Shown here: piece by piece, positions 35,851-48,002 of the stretch | Layout: the number at the start of each line of letters is the position of its first letter | Numbering within the stretch: the stretch's first letter is position 1 | Source of the DNA: Dallia pectoralis | Lineage: Eukaryota > Chordata > Actinopteri > Esociformes > Umbridae | Reading direction: 5' to 3' | DNA length: 64,000 bases | Assembly (NCBI GenBank): GCA_029465975.1 | Contig: CM055728.1 | Location: forward strand, 29,666,052-29,730,051 | The notes under the pieces: model-generated | Database searches by the model: none | The model's input: only the letters and a program-made list of their open reading frames with translations | Told to the model about the DNA's origin: nothing | Translations under genes and position numbers: made by a program

Positions 35851-36809
35851 CAAAACCAATGACATATAATAATAACCATAGATATTTTAATAGTTAACAG
35901 ATTTTATTTATCTTTTAAACAGAAACATTGACACCCAGATTTTTTTTTTAAGAATATGCTGTTATTTCTACAAAGCACCAAACATATTTATGTTTCCTTA
36001 ATATGTAAATAGCTGAATTGAACAGAAAATGTAGTTCACCATTTTAAAGTGTTTTACATGCTGATAAATTCAAAGGACGTCCCTTACTATCAGAATTCAA
36101 GACCGACCCAAAAGTGAGAAAGGTTAAATGAATCTGTAAAGCTGTTTACTCGGCCAGACCTAGCAATGACCTAGCGATGACCTAGCGGTGCCGACAACTC
36201 TCAGTTGTAGCGACCCATAAAACACCATTAGGCTCCCGGGCTAGCAGACCCTGAAACAGCCAGAAGTGCATTTTAAAAGCACTTGAGACTCAATAACGCA
36301 GACAAAGAGGAGAGATGGTCTGCTTGGCTACCCTATTAGCAGAGACATTAGATGTTATCTGAGACGAACATCTACTAGTGAAACAATGCCTGGGTGTTTA
36401 TTACAGGGCCAAGCAGTTAGACAGCCAGCCTAATAAACATATCACAATGAATGCTCTGGATGGAAACAGCCAAAGCATTTCCAGGAAGAAAAAATATGAA
36501 GAGCGAAGCTATGCTGTCGTCCAAGCTTGTTAAAAAAAATAACCGAGTTAGTCGCACATTTGGATTTAATCATTTTTATTCATAACTCATAAATAATAGA
36601 TTTCCATAACCTCTGAAAAAACATTTATTTTCCCAAATCATATGAATATCATTAGTTTCTCCAAATCTTATGAAAAACATTAATTAGCACAGAAGCATAC
36701 AGCTGTGGTGAGTGGGCGACAATTATTATTCTTCAGAAAATCCATTGGGTTGGATGTTATATTGTTATATAGGATGTTATACCAATATATACCGAAAGGC
36801 CAGAAATAA

Positions 36810-37045
36810 ATGGTAAATGCTGAGCTTTTATATAGCGCTTTTATCCAAAGCGCTTTACAGATCCTGCGTCACATTCACCCATTCATACACGACCGCGTCT
36901 ACCATGCAAGGCGACTGCAGGCTCGCCAGGAGCAGCTGGGGTTAGGTGTCTTGCTCGACAATTTCCCAGGAGGAACCGGGGATCGAACCACCAACCTTCC
37001 GATTGATAGACAACCTCAACCCACTGAGCCACTGCCGCCCCAGAA
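36810..37045 (+). mobile_element. Teleost SINE/LINE-tail repeat
   Basis: TTTATCCAAAGCGCTTTACA, CACATTCACCCATTCATACA, GGGGATCGAACCACCAACCT and GAGCCACTGCCGCCCC are hallmarks of a dispersed fish repeat with a tRNA-like end. Confidence 0.6.
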
Positions 37046-37204
37046 CATTATAACCTCTCACAGGTGAAGCGAATAACATTGATTGTCTCTTAACAAAGTA
37101 TCAAGGTCTGGGTAGATTAGATGGTAAGCAATCAATCCGTTCCTGTAGTCAAAATGTTGGCTGCAGGAGAAAAGGGCAGGAGTTAAGACCTGAGCAACTA
37201 GGAC

Positions 37205-37740
37205 AGCGGAAAATTTGTTTTCATCAAACCTTTGGGTCGGAGCATCTCTGAAACGGCAAGGCTAGTTGGATGCGTCTGGTCAGCAGTGGTGAGTACCTAC
37301 CGACAGTGGTCAGAGGACAGAGGACACACTAAACAAAAACCTGAAACAGGGTGTTGGGAAACCAAGGCTCAACAAAGAGCAACAAAGGGCACCTTGGTGA
37401 CGCAAGCATCAGAACTGGACCTTGGAGCAGTGGAAGAAGGTCAACTGGTCCAATAAGTTCTTTTGATACACGTGGACGTCCGTTTATGTGAGCACCGTTT
37501 ACCTGGCACTGATGGCACCAGGATGCATAGTGGGAAGACGTCAGCCCAGTGGAAGAGGTGCGATGCTCTGGGTGTTCTGCTGGGAGGCAGTATTACCGAC
37601 ACACAGAAGGACCAACATCAAATTAGGCATCGTTAGTGTATATAATCACTCTTATCCAGGCACATTGATTCCTTGTGTATAAGAACAGTTCTTAGCCGGG
37701 GTATATTGTCCATATCACACACCCTTTATCCTCATTGCTT
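37205..37740 (+). pseudogene. Tc1-like transposase pseudogene, deleted and frame-shifted
   Basis: MGRSISETARLVGCVWSAVV starts at 37232 and APGCIVGRRQPSGRGAMLW lies in a different frame at about 37510-37570, both conserved parts of Tc1-like transposases; the sequence between is largely lost. Near 37650-37710 the salmonid-type end motif GCCGGGGTATATTG recurs. Confidence 0.7.
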
Positions 37741-39499
37741 ACATATAACATCATGAGGCGAATCTTTCAGTTCTTTATTTATTAATACCAACATATTTCC
37801 ATCACAGAAATGCAGTCCTAAATTGACTAAACTCCTCAATAGTGCACAAACATTAACCTGAACAAATGAGACACCAGTCAACAGTAGCTCAATATGAAGT
37901 GAATAGGCTACGCCCTTTACTGGAAACGCGGTCTCCGTAATTGGCCGTGTCAGTGCATTAGATGTTTGTTTTAGTAAGTTCACGACGTGAATGTTGACGC
38001 TACCCGCTGTGCCACCAAAATAATAGACAACGGCGAGGTGGAAACTGAATGGAATTAAAGATGGAATTAAATATAAATGTGCTGTATAATTGCGTTGGCC
38101 AGATTCTGTGAAGAACTGTGAATAAAATAGAAAGCGGGAGGATGTTTGTGCTAATACGAAAGAGGAGAATGTGTGTGGGAATGTAAAAGGGTGAATTGTT
38201 TACCGGAGAGAGTAAGAGCAAACAATGACTGTATTAGAGAGAGAGAGAGTGGAATACAGAGAGAAATCCCAGATGCGCCCGTCTAACCTTGGTGAGCAGG
38301 TTAAAGCACTTCATGTGCACCTTCAAAGCCAGCTGCCCTAAATCTCTCTCAAGTCATACAGGAGTTACAAGTTACAAAACCGATACAATCCAGCTCTCTC
38401 ATCGCTACCATCTACACTAGCATGCCAGCCAGATACGCCTCTGTAGTTTCCGGCAAAGATATTTGTGATCTGTGTTCACATGGTAGCACACCCTCCACTC
38501 ATTATTGTCAAACGTTCCGCTAAAACAATTTAATGAAACAGCTTTCACGCCACATGGCCTCTCTCTGCACTGGCATACAATCGTCCTTATGCTCCCTTTC
38601 GAGGATGCTTGGTTTTATTTGACCAATCCGCTCCTGGTTGTCTTAAATTAACATGATCCAGTCTAGAGAATTAGATCAAGAAAGGCTACGGCCTCCTAAT
38701 TCGGCATCAAAACAGCCGAGCTGATCCAGTCCAAAAGACTCTGGGTTAAAGCAATAGCCTTACCAAACAATTTTGACCTAATAAAAACCTCTAACTTACA
38801 TAATTTCAGGTTAACTAAGAACCAGAGTTCTCTCAATCAACTATGAATGTATAGTCTGTTCTCTTTTACAAAGATTTACCGACAAAGACACTTAAACCCG
38901 GCAAAAAAAAATTGGTGTGCTGTGAAATCTAAGGGCAATTAAAAAAAAAAGGTCTCAACTATCTACAGCACAAACGTTTAAAAACAGTGTCAACACTAAC
39001 ACATCTATAACACTATAATCCCTTTGGCAGTGCTGGCCAAACACGTTTAAATCTGCCCAGCCAATTCCTTCTGCCACCACCACTGCTCCAGCTCCTAGGA
39101 AACCTCCCCTAGCTCCTCCAGTTCTCCTTTCATCCTCTTTCGATGAAAGCGGTGCAGGAGGCACTCTAAAATATGGACCCTTAGAAGAGGAGTGAAACTG
39201 TTATAAGCCCACTTCCATACGGACCCGCTGATCTAAAGCTCTGTTAAATGAACAATGAACCCACTCTTCTGAATCTCAATGCAAGCCAGTCAGGCACCAG
39301 AGTCCATCCGAGGTTAATTTTAGAAACACAGAAGGTACATTAATACACAATATCAACTATTGACCACCACTGGGACGATGCCGCGGTTTAGTGACTTGGT
39401 CGAAGCTTTTGACTCGGGTCAATTAACTCGTCGTATTCGATAGAACGAAGAACCGGAAGCTCTCAGGAAAGTGCCTGAACCTGGCTTGACATAAAACAT

Positions 39500-39695
39500 A
39501 TGTCAGATCACATATTATGTGTAGAATCTGAAGGCATGCTGTCTAAACCCCCTGGCTGCTTCAATGGGAGTTCTTCAGGGTTTGATTCTCTGGCCAAACT
39601 TATTAATTCTGCTCCAGTTCAGTCCCTGAGCCACCTTCATGCAAACAACACTATCTGTCTCGCATCTGGCCTCACTCAAGCTTTTCAAGAGTAGA
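39500..39695 (+). pseudogene. LINE reverse transcriptase fragment
   Basis: The frame reads LAKLINSAPVQSLSHLHANN then TICLASGLTQAFQE, which resembles the L1-like reverse transcriptase region around the catalytic YADDT (here HANNT) and the following helix. The preceding PQGS-like motif is degenerate. Inactive. Confidence 0.5.
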
Positions 39696-40019
39696 AAGTA
39701 AGGGGTACGTCCATACCTGCATTAGTCTGATATCAAATGCGTTTCCAAATTTGCAATGAAATACGCTTCAGCCAGATACTCAAGTAGGCGCTTGAAAAAA
39801 GTAAAAAAGTGGCAAGCCTGTACGTTATTGCATTATTGGGTCGCCAACAATAATTACCTAAAGCATCCACAATATCACTCGTGCCACATACAAACATCCA
39901 TCAATGTTATATTTACAGTCTGGGCAAACAGCCATCGCTGAACACACTGTCAGACTGACTGGTCCAACTTATATAAACGTAGCCCAGAAAAAATATTGAG
40001 ATGAAAAAAACAGAGAAGA

Positions 40020-40315
40020 GAGAGAAGGTGAGAGAGAGTAACAGACAAGCAGACAGAGAGACAAGAGATGAAGAGAGAGAAGGTGAGAGAGTAACAGACA
40101 AACAGACAGAGAAACAGATAGACAAGAGATGAAGAGAGAGAAGGTGAGAGAGAGTAACAGACAAACAGACAGTGAGTATCTGCTGGGGCATTAGAGGAAG
40201 AGAGAGCGTTAGAGGAAGAGAGATGAGAGATGAAAAGAGAGAAGGTGAGAGAGTAACAGACAAGCAGACAGTGAGTATCTGCTGGGGCATTAGAGGAAGA
40301 GAGACGGCCACATAA
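40020..40315 (+). repeat. Purine-rich tandem repeat
   Basis: Irregular units with GAGAGAAGGTGAGAGAGTAA and CAGACAAACAGACAG; also GAGTATCTGCTGGGGCATTA twice. Confidence 0.85.
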
Positions 40316-40825
40316 AAGGGGAGAGGTCCCTGCAGGGTCTGGTGAAACCTCTGTTATGCATCTATCAATGTCAGACCCGAGCTACAAGCTGCTGGCGTGT
40401 GAGACAGACCTCAAATCAAATACCCATTACATCCCCGCCCCACGGCTCTGGCACGGACGTGAAACATCTCAGATGAAGTATCCAATTCTTCAGATGCGGA
40501 ATCATCAAATCGTAAATCGCTTTTACACTATTTGGCATAATGATAAACGGCACACTTCACCCTCGGGTGAACGATCCACTGCACGACTCCGAAGCCAAAA
40601 TGCCCATGCTGTTGCCGTATTGCCGTGCCGTATTGCCGTATTGGCGTATTGGCTGCCCGTCCAGGTGTAACCGACAGTGGGTTAGTGACAGCAGCACATG
40701 TGGTTCATCAGTGGCTCTTAGCTCTCTGAACGGACTACGTCCGCAGCACCGGTTGACACACCCCATCGTACCCATGTCTGAATGTATCAGACAAATCAAG
40801 GATCTACCTGTGCTCCAGTCCCTGG

Positions 40826-40952
40826 TGTGTGTGCGTGTGCGTGTGTCTGTGTGTCTGTGTGTCTGTGTGTCTGTGTGTCTGTGTGTCTGTGTGTCTGTGT
40901 GTCTGTGTGTCTGTGTGTCTGTGCGTGCGCGTGCGCGTGTGCGTGTGCGTGC

Positions 40953-40993
<41 letters not shown>
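40826..40993 (+). repeat. Compound microsatellite (CTGTGTGT)n-(CGTG)n-(GT)n
   Basis: About 12 copies of CTGTGTGT, then GCGTGCGC alternations and plain GT. Alternating purine-pyrimidine, capable of Z-DNA. Confidence 0.95.
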
Positions 40994-40996
<3 letters not shown>

Positions 40997-41427
40997 TTGA
41001 GATAGAGAGGGATAGTAGGCAAGAAAAAAGTTGGAGGAGAAAAAGAGGCAGAACATGGAGAAAAGGGTAGAGACCAGAGAAAAATAGGAAACCACTTAAC
41101 ATATAGCACTAATGGGGGGGAGAGAGAAATACATCAAATACACGGAGCCCTTCTCTCCCCGCCCTCTTCCCTGACTACCACACTTTAAACTACCACACTA
41201 AACTAATCTGTTACATTAACCAAGGGATCCACAAGCTCATATGTAACCTAGTGTGTTTAACAGTGATTATCTGCAGGCGTACATAAACCCTGGGTTGTCT
41301 TACCTGACCTTGCTCCTGAGGGAATGTAAACACAAACAAAATAGCAGACAAGACAGCACAAGGGCAGCAAAACAACACCACAATATGCATCTTAAATTAT
41401 TTCACCTAAATCTCCTTCGCTTCTTTC

Positions 41428-41527
41428 GAATCCGCCAAACGACTCCTCTTATATGGGCGCAGTGATGACATGCAGGTGAATCCGCCAAACGACTCCTCTT
41501 ATATGGGCGCAGTGATGACATGCAGGT
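41428..41527 (+). repeat. Perfect 50-bp direct duplication
   Basis: Two adjacent identical copies with core CCGCCAAACGACTCCTCTTA. Confidence 0.95.
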
Positions 41528-41644
41528 GTGGCCGCTTCAGAGGCCCGGTAGCCACGCCCTCATCAGTACTCACTCCCGGAACGACTCCTAAACGACAGCT
41601 TCTTCCCTACATATCGTACTTCATCTAAACCAAGACATAATATA

Positions 41645-41803
41645 GAATAGGGTTCCACTTGGAACATGAGCTATAGGGTAGTAACTGGGGTACCTGAGAA
41701 TAGGGTTCCACTTGGAACATGAGCTATAGGGTAGTAACTGGGGTACCTGAGAATAGGGTTTCACTTGGAACATGAGCTATAGGGTAGTAACTGGGGTCCC
41801 TGG
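41645..41803 (+). repeat. 53-bp tandem repeat, three copies
   Basis: Core GAACATGAGCTATAGGGTAG, nearly identical. Confidence 0.95.
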
Positions 41804-42719
41804 CAGCATCTGTGACCAGAGGTAATGGACTGTGCCTAGAATCCGCACTTTAAATTCCAGAGCCTGCTGGGAGCTTGTGGGGAACAAGTATATACAGCAG
41901 GAGAACCGAATTTTTGTTCAGTCTGACGTACCAATATGGGTCTAAGAAATCAGGCAAGTGAGGCAGACACTGTATCTGTGTAAGACACACTCACCCATTG
42001 CACCAAACACGTCATGCTTCAGCAGTACCTGTAGAGAAGCAAAATGGCATCCATATGTGTTCTCATATCTCCGACGGGGGATTGATGTGGGACTGCTGGC
42101 ATTCCATTTCAGAACGCTCCTTCCTCTCGCCCACTCGTAGAATCCTGTGGGCTGTCACGGGACGAGTTCCTAACGATCCACGTGGAATAATATTGTTTCG
42201 TTGTGGTCAGAACGTGAGCTAGAGGATACTGCCGAGGTGGAATGTTAAAAGTGTTAAGCGAGACTAGGTAAACTCATGGTGGAAAACTGCAGACTCCAAA
42301 GGGACGACAACAATATGATAATGATACTACTTCCATAAACAGGAGTGAGGAAACGTTCAACCTCTCCATCTCTGTGTCTTTAATGGCGCTGAGAGATAAG
42401 CCCTGCTCTGCTGCTGATGAAAGCTGGCCTGCAAATCTAATAAAGCTGCCATGGTTATTAGAATAGCTAGTGTGCCAGTGGCAATCCTTGAATGGTCCCT
42501 CCATCATAGTGGATTATCCAGGGTGTGGACCAAAAGGCACCCTATTTCATATATAATAGACCACTTATGTCCTAGGTTAGTCTAGCGGTCAAGACTGCTG
42601 TCTGCGGAGTGTACGTACTACTCCTGCCTTCCTGAGTTAAAACATAAAAAGACATATTATAATTAGTCAACCCAAACAAGTATCACGGAGGCCAGGTCCT
42701 AAACACAAGCACATACAAT

Positions 42720-43005
42720 CTGGAGAGAGGAGAACCCAGTGGAGGTGTGAATGGTACTGGAGAGAGGAGAACCCAGAGGAGGTGTGAATGGTACTGGCGT
42801 GAGGAGAACCCAGTGGAGGTGTGAATCGTACTGGAGTGAGGAGAACCCAGTGGAGGTGTGAATGGTACTGGAGTGAGGAGAACCCAGTGGAGGTGTGAAT
42901 GGTATTGGAGTGAGGAGAACCCAGAGGAGGTGTGAATGGTACTGGAGTGAGGAGAACCCAGTGGAGGTGTGAATGGTACTGGAGTGAGGAGAACCCAGTG
43001 GAGGT
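42720..43005 (+). repeat. 37-bp minisatellite
   Basis: About eight copies, core GAGGTGTGAATGGTACTGGA. Confidence 0.95.
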
Positions 43006-44615
43006 ACGGTACTCACCTTCACACCCTGGGGCCGGACTACACCTGACCACAGACCAAACAGAAGAGATTAGTCTGTAATAAACACTAATAGGTTAGTATA
43101 GATGGAGCGGTTGGAGAGCTCATGTGAACAGTGACGTTTCTGACAAAGCAGACCTCATAGATAGTTAGATAACTGGACGTGTGGCTTTTATTTTACTGGA
43201 CAATAAAACAAACTAATGTTTAATACTGGAGCTGAGCTAGAACAGCTAAATGCACGTAGGTGTGTTAATGAAGCTAACACCATGTTTGCCAACTATTGCA
43301 TGAGCCAACTGCTTGCGGTTTAGAGTACCCTCTCCATTTATACAGCCTGCTACGCCAAGTAAGATGTTAAGAGTTGAAACTAAATGGGTCAGAACTATTA
43401 TTTTAACATACTCAAACAACCAGATATAATTGTTAACCACAAAGACTGCAATGAGTGCAATTTCTGTGTAAGACCAAGGTTTCCCGCCCATCTATTGCAC
43501 CCATATACCCTATTTAAATGTAGACCGCTTATTTGATCAAGAAACTTGACCACAAGGATGCATCGATCTCAATCGTGGTTATCCCAGAAGAATGTCTGGC
43601 TTAGAGAGTAGCTGTACCAAATCATACACTTATTTTCACCAGGCAGCCTAAGATACCGGGCCTGCACATTGGACATCAGAGCACCGATTTAGTCACTAAG
43701 ACAACTTTTAAAAAGTTATACGTTAAGACCCAATACAGCGTCTCTCATTAAATCGGCAGATAATAACTCAATAATTGAGTTCTATGGGAGGAAGCCCCGC
43801 CTCCAGGTGTTTATTTTTTTATTCTAGGTACAGTAAGGTGGCCTGCGTCTTCTAACCTGAGGGTTGCAGTATGTACCGCAGGACCAATTCGGAGATGGGT
43901 ATAGGAGTAGGTTGATAGTAGAACCTTTACATCAATCTCAGCCTTTACATGAATCCATGGTAGAGAGTCTAATACAGGAGTAATGAGATCAATTTTTGTC
44001 TTTCTAATTAAGACTAGCAGCAATATTTAGCATGTACTTAGTGTCTAATCTGGGTAGCCATGCACAACAAAACTGCATTGCATTTCATAATCAAATTTGC
44101 AAACAAATGTTCAAACAAAAGATAATCAAATTAGTGAAATCCGAAGGAGCGTCTTGCGGATGACAACAGCTCCATCTTTCGCTTAACGAGTCACAGCTCG
44201 TCGGGATGTGTGTCGCATATCTCACCTTCTTCAGGGAATAATGAAGACAGACTGAAATAGCCTGAAGGCCTGTATGTCGCAGAGGCCTGCGTTCAGTGGC
44301 GCACACATTTGTCAATTTGACACAGAGATCTGGAAAGCATGGAAATATAAATGGCCGGTACGTATGGACTGCCGCCAACATCTGTAGACTGCCAGTCTGT
44401 GGGGAATCAGACTTCAGCTTGACTGCCAATCAGAAGCGGCTCGGGTTCTAGATGCCTAATTCTAGAACAGAACCTAATGACGTGCCGTTCAGTATCCAGT
44501 TGTGTACTTTTAAAAACTATAATAATGAACATCAGTACTGGGCTGATTACAACAGCTATAGTATATGATGTGTGGCTGTAATCATGTGGGTACTGAGTGA
44601 GAAACAAGCTAAAAG

Positions 44616-44715
44616 ATGGCAAGTTATTTAAAACCTGGATTTGCCACTACTCAGATTCTAATTGGAGCTGGGGCCATTTATCTCGCCTACCACGCAATCC
44701 GCAGTCAATTTAAAG
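44616..44715 (+). CDS. ARMC12: ARMC12 exon 1
   Basis: Start ATG in context AAAAGATGG; encodes MASYLKPGFATTQILIGAGA then IYLAYHAIRSQFK. Donor GTAGGG. Confidence 0.8.
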
Positions 44716-47700
44716 GTAGGGCGAAGCTGCTTAATTCTCTTAGAGACACAATATTTCAGAGACAATATCAGCACGGTTGTTTTTTCATTCATTAATTCTC
44801 AGATGTTGTTTAGTAACTTTATGCATGATGAGTATGAACTAAACTTTGTTTACGTTTGGAAAAGCATCCTCCAAATGCCTGCTGGATGATGAGTTGAACG
44901 GTCTGATCAGTAAACTGGATCGCCTAAACAACATTTCAGACAAGGCGGACATCCTCGGACAAATAAGTGCTTCTCTAAAATCTCGTCCGCCAGGGGTCAG
45001 TATAAGGCTGTTTCATTACACCGGAAATATGGTCAAATTAGTTTATCTATCTGATCAAAGTGTTTTGGTAACTTCTGGTGTTCATTCGCTTCCTGTCGTG
45101 TTTTTGCGTCATTAATTCTGCACATATGGGACACACCATATGATTTCATCACATATTTTAATGGGCTGCGCATTTCATTAACGTGAATGTGAAGGCATGA
45201 GCAGTGCCAATTCAGCTGTTTGGGCTATAAGATGTATTTTAAAATATAACAATATTGTGAAAATAACAACTGTTCTCTTTTCCAACCTGCACCATTTGAC
45301 TTTTGCAGAGTGTTCCTTTGAGGCCGGAACAAATCCAAACCATCTCCAGATCTCTCCTGGATTCTCAGACGGAGGTCAAAACCAAATGTTATCATGCACT
45401 TCAAAGTGTGCTGCATTTTGCAATCGACCCAGACGAAGGAACGGTGGGAGAAATGCTGCTGTTTTTTAATTAATGGAACTGTAGAGCGAAAATACCCTGT
45501 GCTGTGGGACATGACCCATATGTGTCTACTCACAACCAGTGCCAACTGGGATCGAAATTAAAAAAATGTGCCTGTATTATTGATCCCAGAATTCAGTTGG
45601 TTGAGCTATTTTATTATTCTTATAAATCCTTGTTAACGTAAGCGCTCTGATTGGTTTGCGACTCTCCAATCTTTTCTGTACGACTATCATTTTGACATTG
45701 CCACGGAGAAAATAAAAGTCTGTTTGGGTTTAATGGATGACAGAGCTGCAGAATGTTACTAGTCTGGTAAATGTCACTGTATTGCAGGCGGTCCTACAGT
45801 TTACCCGGCTCCTGCTCAGCTTGTTCTCTGACACGGAGGCCATAGAGGAGCAGTTAGCCTGCCTCACACTGCTGGTGTCCCTGTCCTCTCACAGAGACAC
45901 ACATCCGGACCTCATCCGCAGTCTGTCTTCCTACTGCAGCCTGCTCCACACACAGCCCCCATGGTCCAGAGAAGTGGTGGGAGTTTCTGTCCTGTCTGTC
46001 TGCCTCACCCACACCCTCCTGTCTGTCTGTCTCACCCTCCTGTCTGTCTGCCTCACCCAGCCCACTCCTGTCTGTCTGTCTCACCCACACCCTCCTGTCT
46101 GTCTGTCTGTCTCACCCACACCCTCCTGTCTGTCTGTCTCACCCACACCCTCCTGTCTGTCTGTCTCACCCACACCCTCCTGTCTGTCTGTCTCACCCAC
46201 ACCCTCCTGTCTGTCTGTCTCACCCACACCCTCCTGTCTGTCTGTCTGTCTCACCCACACACTCCTGTCTGTCTGCTTCACACATAACCTACTGTCTGTC
46301 TGTCTTTCTGCCTCAATCAGCCCACTCCTGTCTGCCTCACCCGGCCCACTCCTGTCTGTCTGTCCTCCCCCTGCTCAGTCTGTCTGTCTGCCTCACCCAG
46401 CCCACTCCTGTCTGTCTGCCTCACCCGGCCCACTCCTGTCTGTCTGTCTGTCTGCCTCACCCAGCCCACTCCTGTCTGTCTGCCTCACCCAGCCCACTCC
46501 TGTCTGTCTGCCTCACCCGGCCCACTCCTGTCTGTCTGTCTCACCCAACCCACTCCTGTCTGTCTGTCCTCCCCCTGCTCAGTCTGTCTTTACTTATTTT
46601 TATCTCTCACCTCATAATCATTGTTTCGGTGTGGGTTTGTGTCGATTTTCATATCAATGGCCTTTATTAAAAAAAATTAATATTGGAAAAAGATTGTTTC
46701 TGTGCGCCCCTGAATACAGCAGTGTGCCTAGCCATTATTGGGTAAAGTTATACTTTTCTGTAATATAATAAAATATGTTAATTTAAACTGTTTGTCTCAG
46801 ATGAAGTTTTCATCACATTTCAGTTCAGGCTGACGCAGACATGTAGAACACACTAAATGTTTCACAAGTTTCCTGCTCCAATTGTGTTCTTGGATCCATT
46901 ATTGATCCATTATTTATTCTTTCCATAGCGGCTTGTGACACAGCTCCTCTTCAGGTTGTCTGAGAACAGATCTCTACTGGACACCCTCCTCAACTGCAGG
47001 GTGAGTGAGACACAGCCTCTCCTGACAAATCTCCCAGCAGCTCACTGGTCCAGAAGTTGGGAGAAACTGAGAGAACCAGCGAATAGTCTGCCAATCACGT
47101 CCAATACACCCCAGCCAGGGTCTCATTAAACGGGCATTCAAACCAGACTCCCCGGTCTCGACCAGTGATTCGTGAGCAGTGCTGAAACATGCTGATGGAT
47201 CTGGGTCACCTGTTTCCTACTTCTCTCTTGTGCAGTGGATTATTTATTTATTTTGTTACTTTTGAAACTTGTTTTAGTACCGGAACTAGTTAGTCAGTGC
47301 AGATTATGCCTCTCTGGTGTGTACTTCTGCTGTCAGATTAAGTGTCGGCCGTCTGTTCTCTCCCTCCTCCAGGTGGACCGGTGGTGGGCGTCGGTACTAC
47401 ACCCCTCGAGCCCTAGAGAAACCCTGCTGTACTGCTTGACTCTGCTGACCAACCTCAGCCGCTGGTGGGTCTGCTCCTTCACAGCCGGGGCTCTCGCTCT
47501 TCTCGTTTATTAGGCTGGCTTACAGTGAAGTACTTTGTGACTAGAGTGGTTGAAGTAAAGAAGGTTTTTGTTATTAATTTATTGTCTTGTGTTCTACAGC
47601 GAGCCACCAGGGGGCGCCAAAGCGCAGCAATATAATGAGGCTTCTATGTACACTCTGCTCTACTCCCGGCCAACCCCGCTGCTCCAGGCTCTCCGGCCCC

Positions 47701-48002
47701 TTGCCTGGCACAGCGACCCCAGGGTGAAAGCTGCTGCTAGATACATGCTCTCCAGGCTTCCACTGCCTGGATACCCCGCACCTCCAGGGAGTTGGGCCTG
47801 GGTGGAGAATGGTTCCACTGCCAGGCAGCATCGCAGGGTACAGCACACCATCCCTGTCCTCCCTCATAGGCTGAGGCCTGACTCCCCTGTCTCCCCCAGT
47901 AGGCTGAGGCCTGACTCCCCTGTCTCCCCCAGTAGGCTGAGGCCTGACTCCCCTGTCTCCCCCAGTAGGCTGAGGCCTGACTCCCCTGTCCCCCCCCAGT
48001 AG
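44616..48002 (+). CDS. ARMC12: Armadillo repeat-containing protein 12 (seven coding exons)
   Basis: Seven exons (44616-44715, 44865-44995, 45309-45443, 45788-45976, 46929-47000, 47373-47464, 47600-48002) join in frame to about 373 residues; human ARMC12 is of similar length. The N-terminus has a short hydrophobic segment (ILIGAGAIYLAYHAI) like the human membrane anchor. Armadillo-type helices follow; LLDTLLNCR and QQYNEASMYTLLYSRPTPLL line up with human LLYDILNCQ and the HYNEQSLHESLF region, as I recall them. ARMC12 acts at the mitochondrial surface in spermatids, helping organise the sperm mitochondrial sheath. CLPS, LHFPL5 and SRPK1 follow in the human order. The donors of exons 2 (GTCAGT) and 4 (GTGGGA) are weak and these ends are the least certain. 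The C-terminal 40 or so residues come from a minisatellite. Confidence 0.85.
44865..44995 (+). CDS. ARMC12: ARMC12 exon 2
   Basis: Acceptor GGAAAAG (purine-rich, weak), donor GTCAGT (atypical). Encodes SSKCLLDDELNGLISKLDRL then NNISDKADILGQISASLKSR. Phase fits exons 1 and 3. Confidence 0.7.
45309..45443 (+). CDS. ARMC12: ARMC12 exon 3
   Basis: Acceptor CTTTTGCAG. Encodes SVPLRPEQIQTISRSLLDSQ then TEVKTKCYHALQSVLHFAID. Donor taken as GTGGGA after Gly-Thr. Confidence 0.75.
45788..45976 (+). CDS. ARMC12: ARMC12 exon 4
   Basis: Acceptor TATTGCAG. Encodes AVLQFTRLLLSLFSDTEAIE, a Leu-rich helical stretch. The donor is placed at GTGGGA, just before the intron's TGTCTG-rich array; a site 3 bp earlier is also possible. 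Confidence 0.8.
45995..46590 (+). repeat. Pyrimidine-rich minisatellite in ARMC12 intron 4
   Basis: Copies of CACCCACACCCTCCTGTCTG and CACCCAGCCCACTCCTGTCT. It starts within about 20 bp of the exon 4 donor. Confidence 0.95.
46929..47000 (+). CDS. ARMC12: ARMC12 exon 5
   Basis: 72 bp, phase 0 to 0, acceptor TTCCATAG, donor GTGAGT. Encodes RLVTQLLFRLSENRSLLDTL then LNCR. Confidence 0.85.
47373..47464 (+). CDS. ARMC12: ARMC12 exon 6
   Basis: Acceptor CTCCTCCAG, donor GTGGGT. Encodes VDRWWASVLHPSSPRETLLY then CLTLLTNLSR. Confidence 0.82.
47600..48002 (+). CDS. ARMC12: ARMC12 exon 7 with in-frame minisatellite
   Basis: Acceptor TTCTACAG. Encodes EPPGGAKAQQYNEASMYTLL and the last armadillo helices to about AARYMLSRLPLPGYPAP, then runs into 11-residue repeats RLRPDSPVSPS. 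A one-base longer C run in the fourth unit moves the frame to TAG at 48000. Alternative splicing that skips the repeat part cannot be excluded. Confidence 0.75.

Larger units (their letters stand above)
26139..44615. other. Gene-poor interval between CPNE5 and ARMC12
   Basis: 18.5 kb without a convincing coding exon. It starts with the CPNE5 3' UTR (end not determined) and ends with the ARMC12 promoter region. Contents recognised: transposon remnants (27200-27600, 29697-30450, 31027-31165, 35661-35850, 36810-37045, 37205-37740, 39500-39695) and several minisatellites, listed separately. Confidence 0.7.

Noticed and set aside
40356..40670. 104-residue plus-strand frame upstream of ARMC12
   Set aside because: No domain or splice context; composition is not gene-like.
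45737..46768. 343-residue open frame over ARMC12 exon 4
   Set aside because: Only 45788-45976 is coding; the rest is the pyrimidine-rich intronic array read through.
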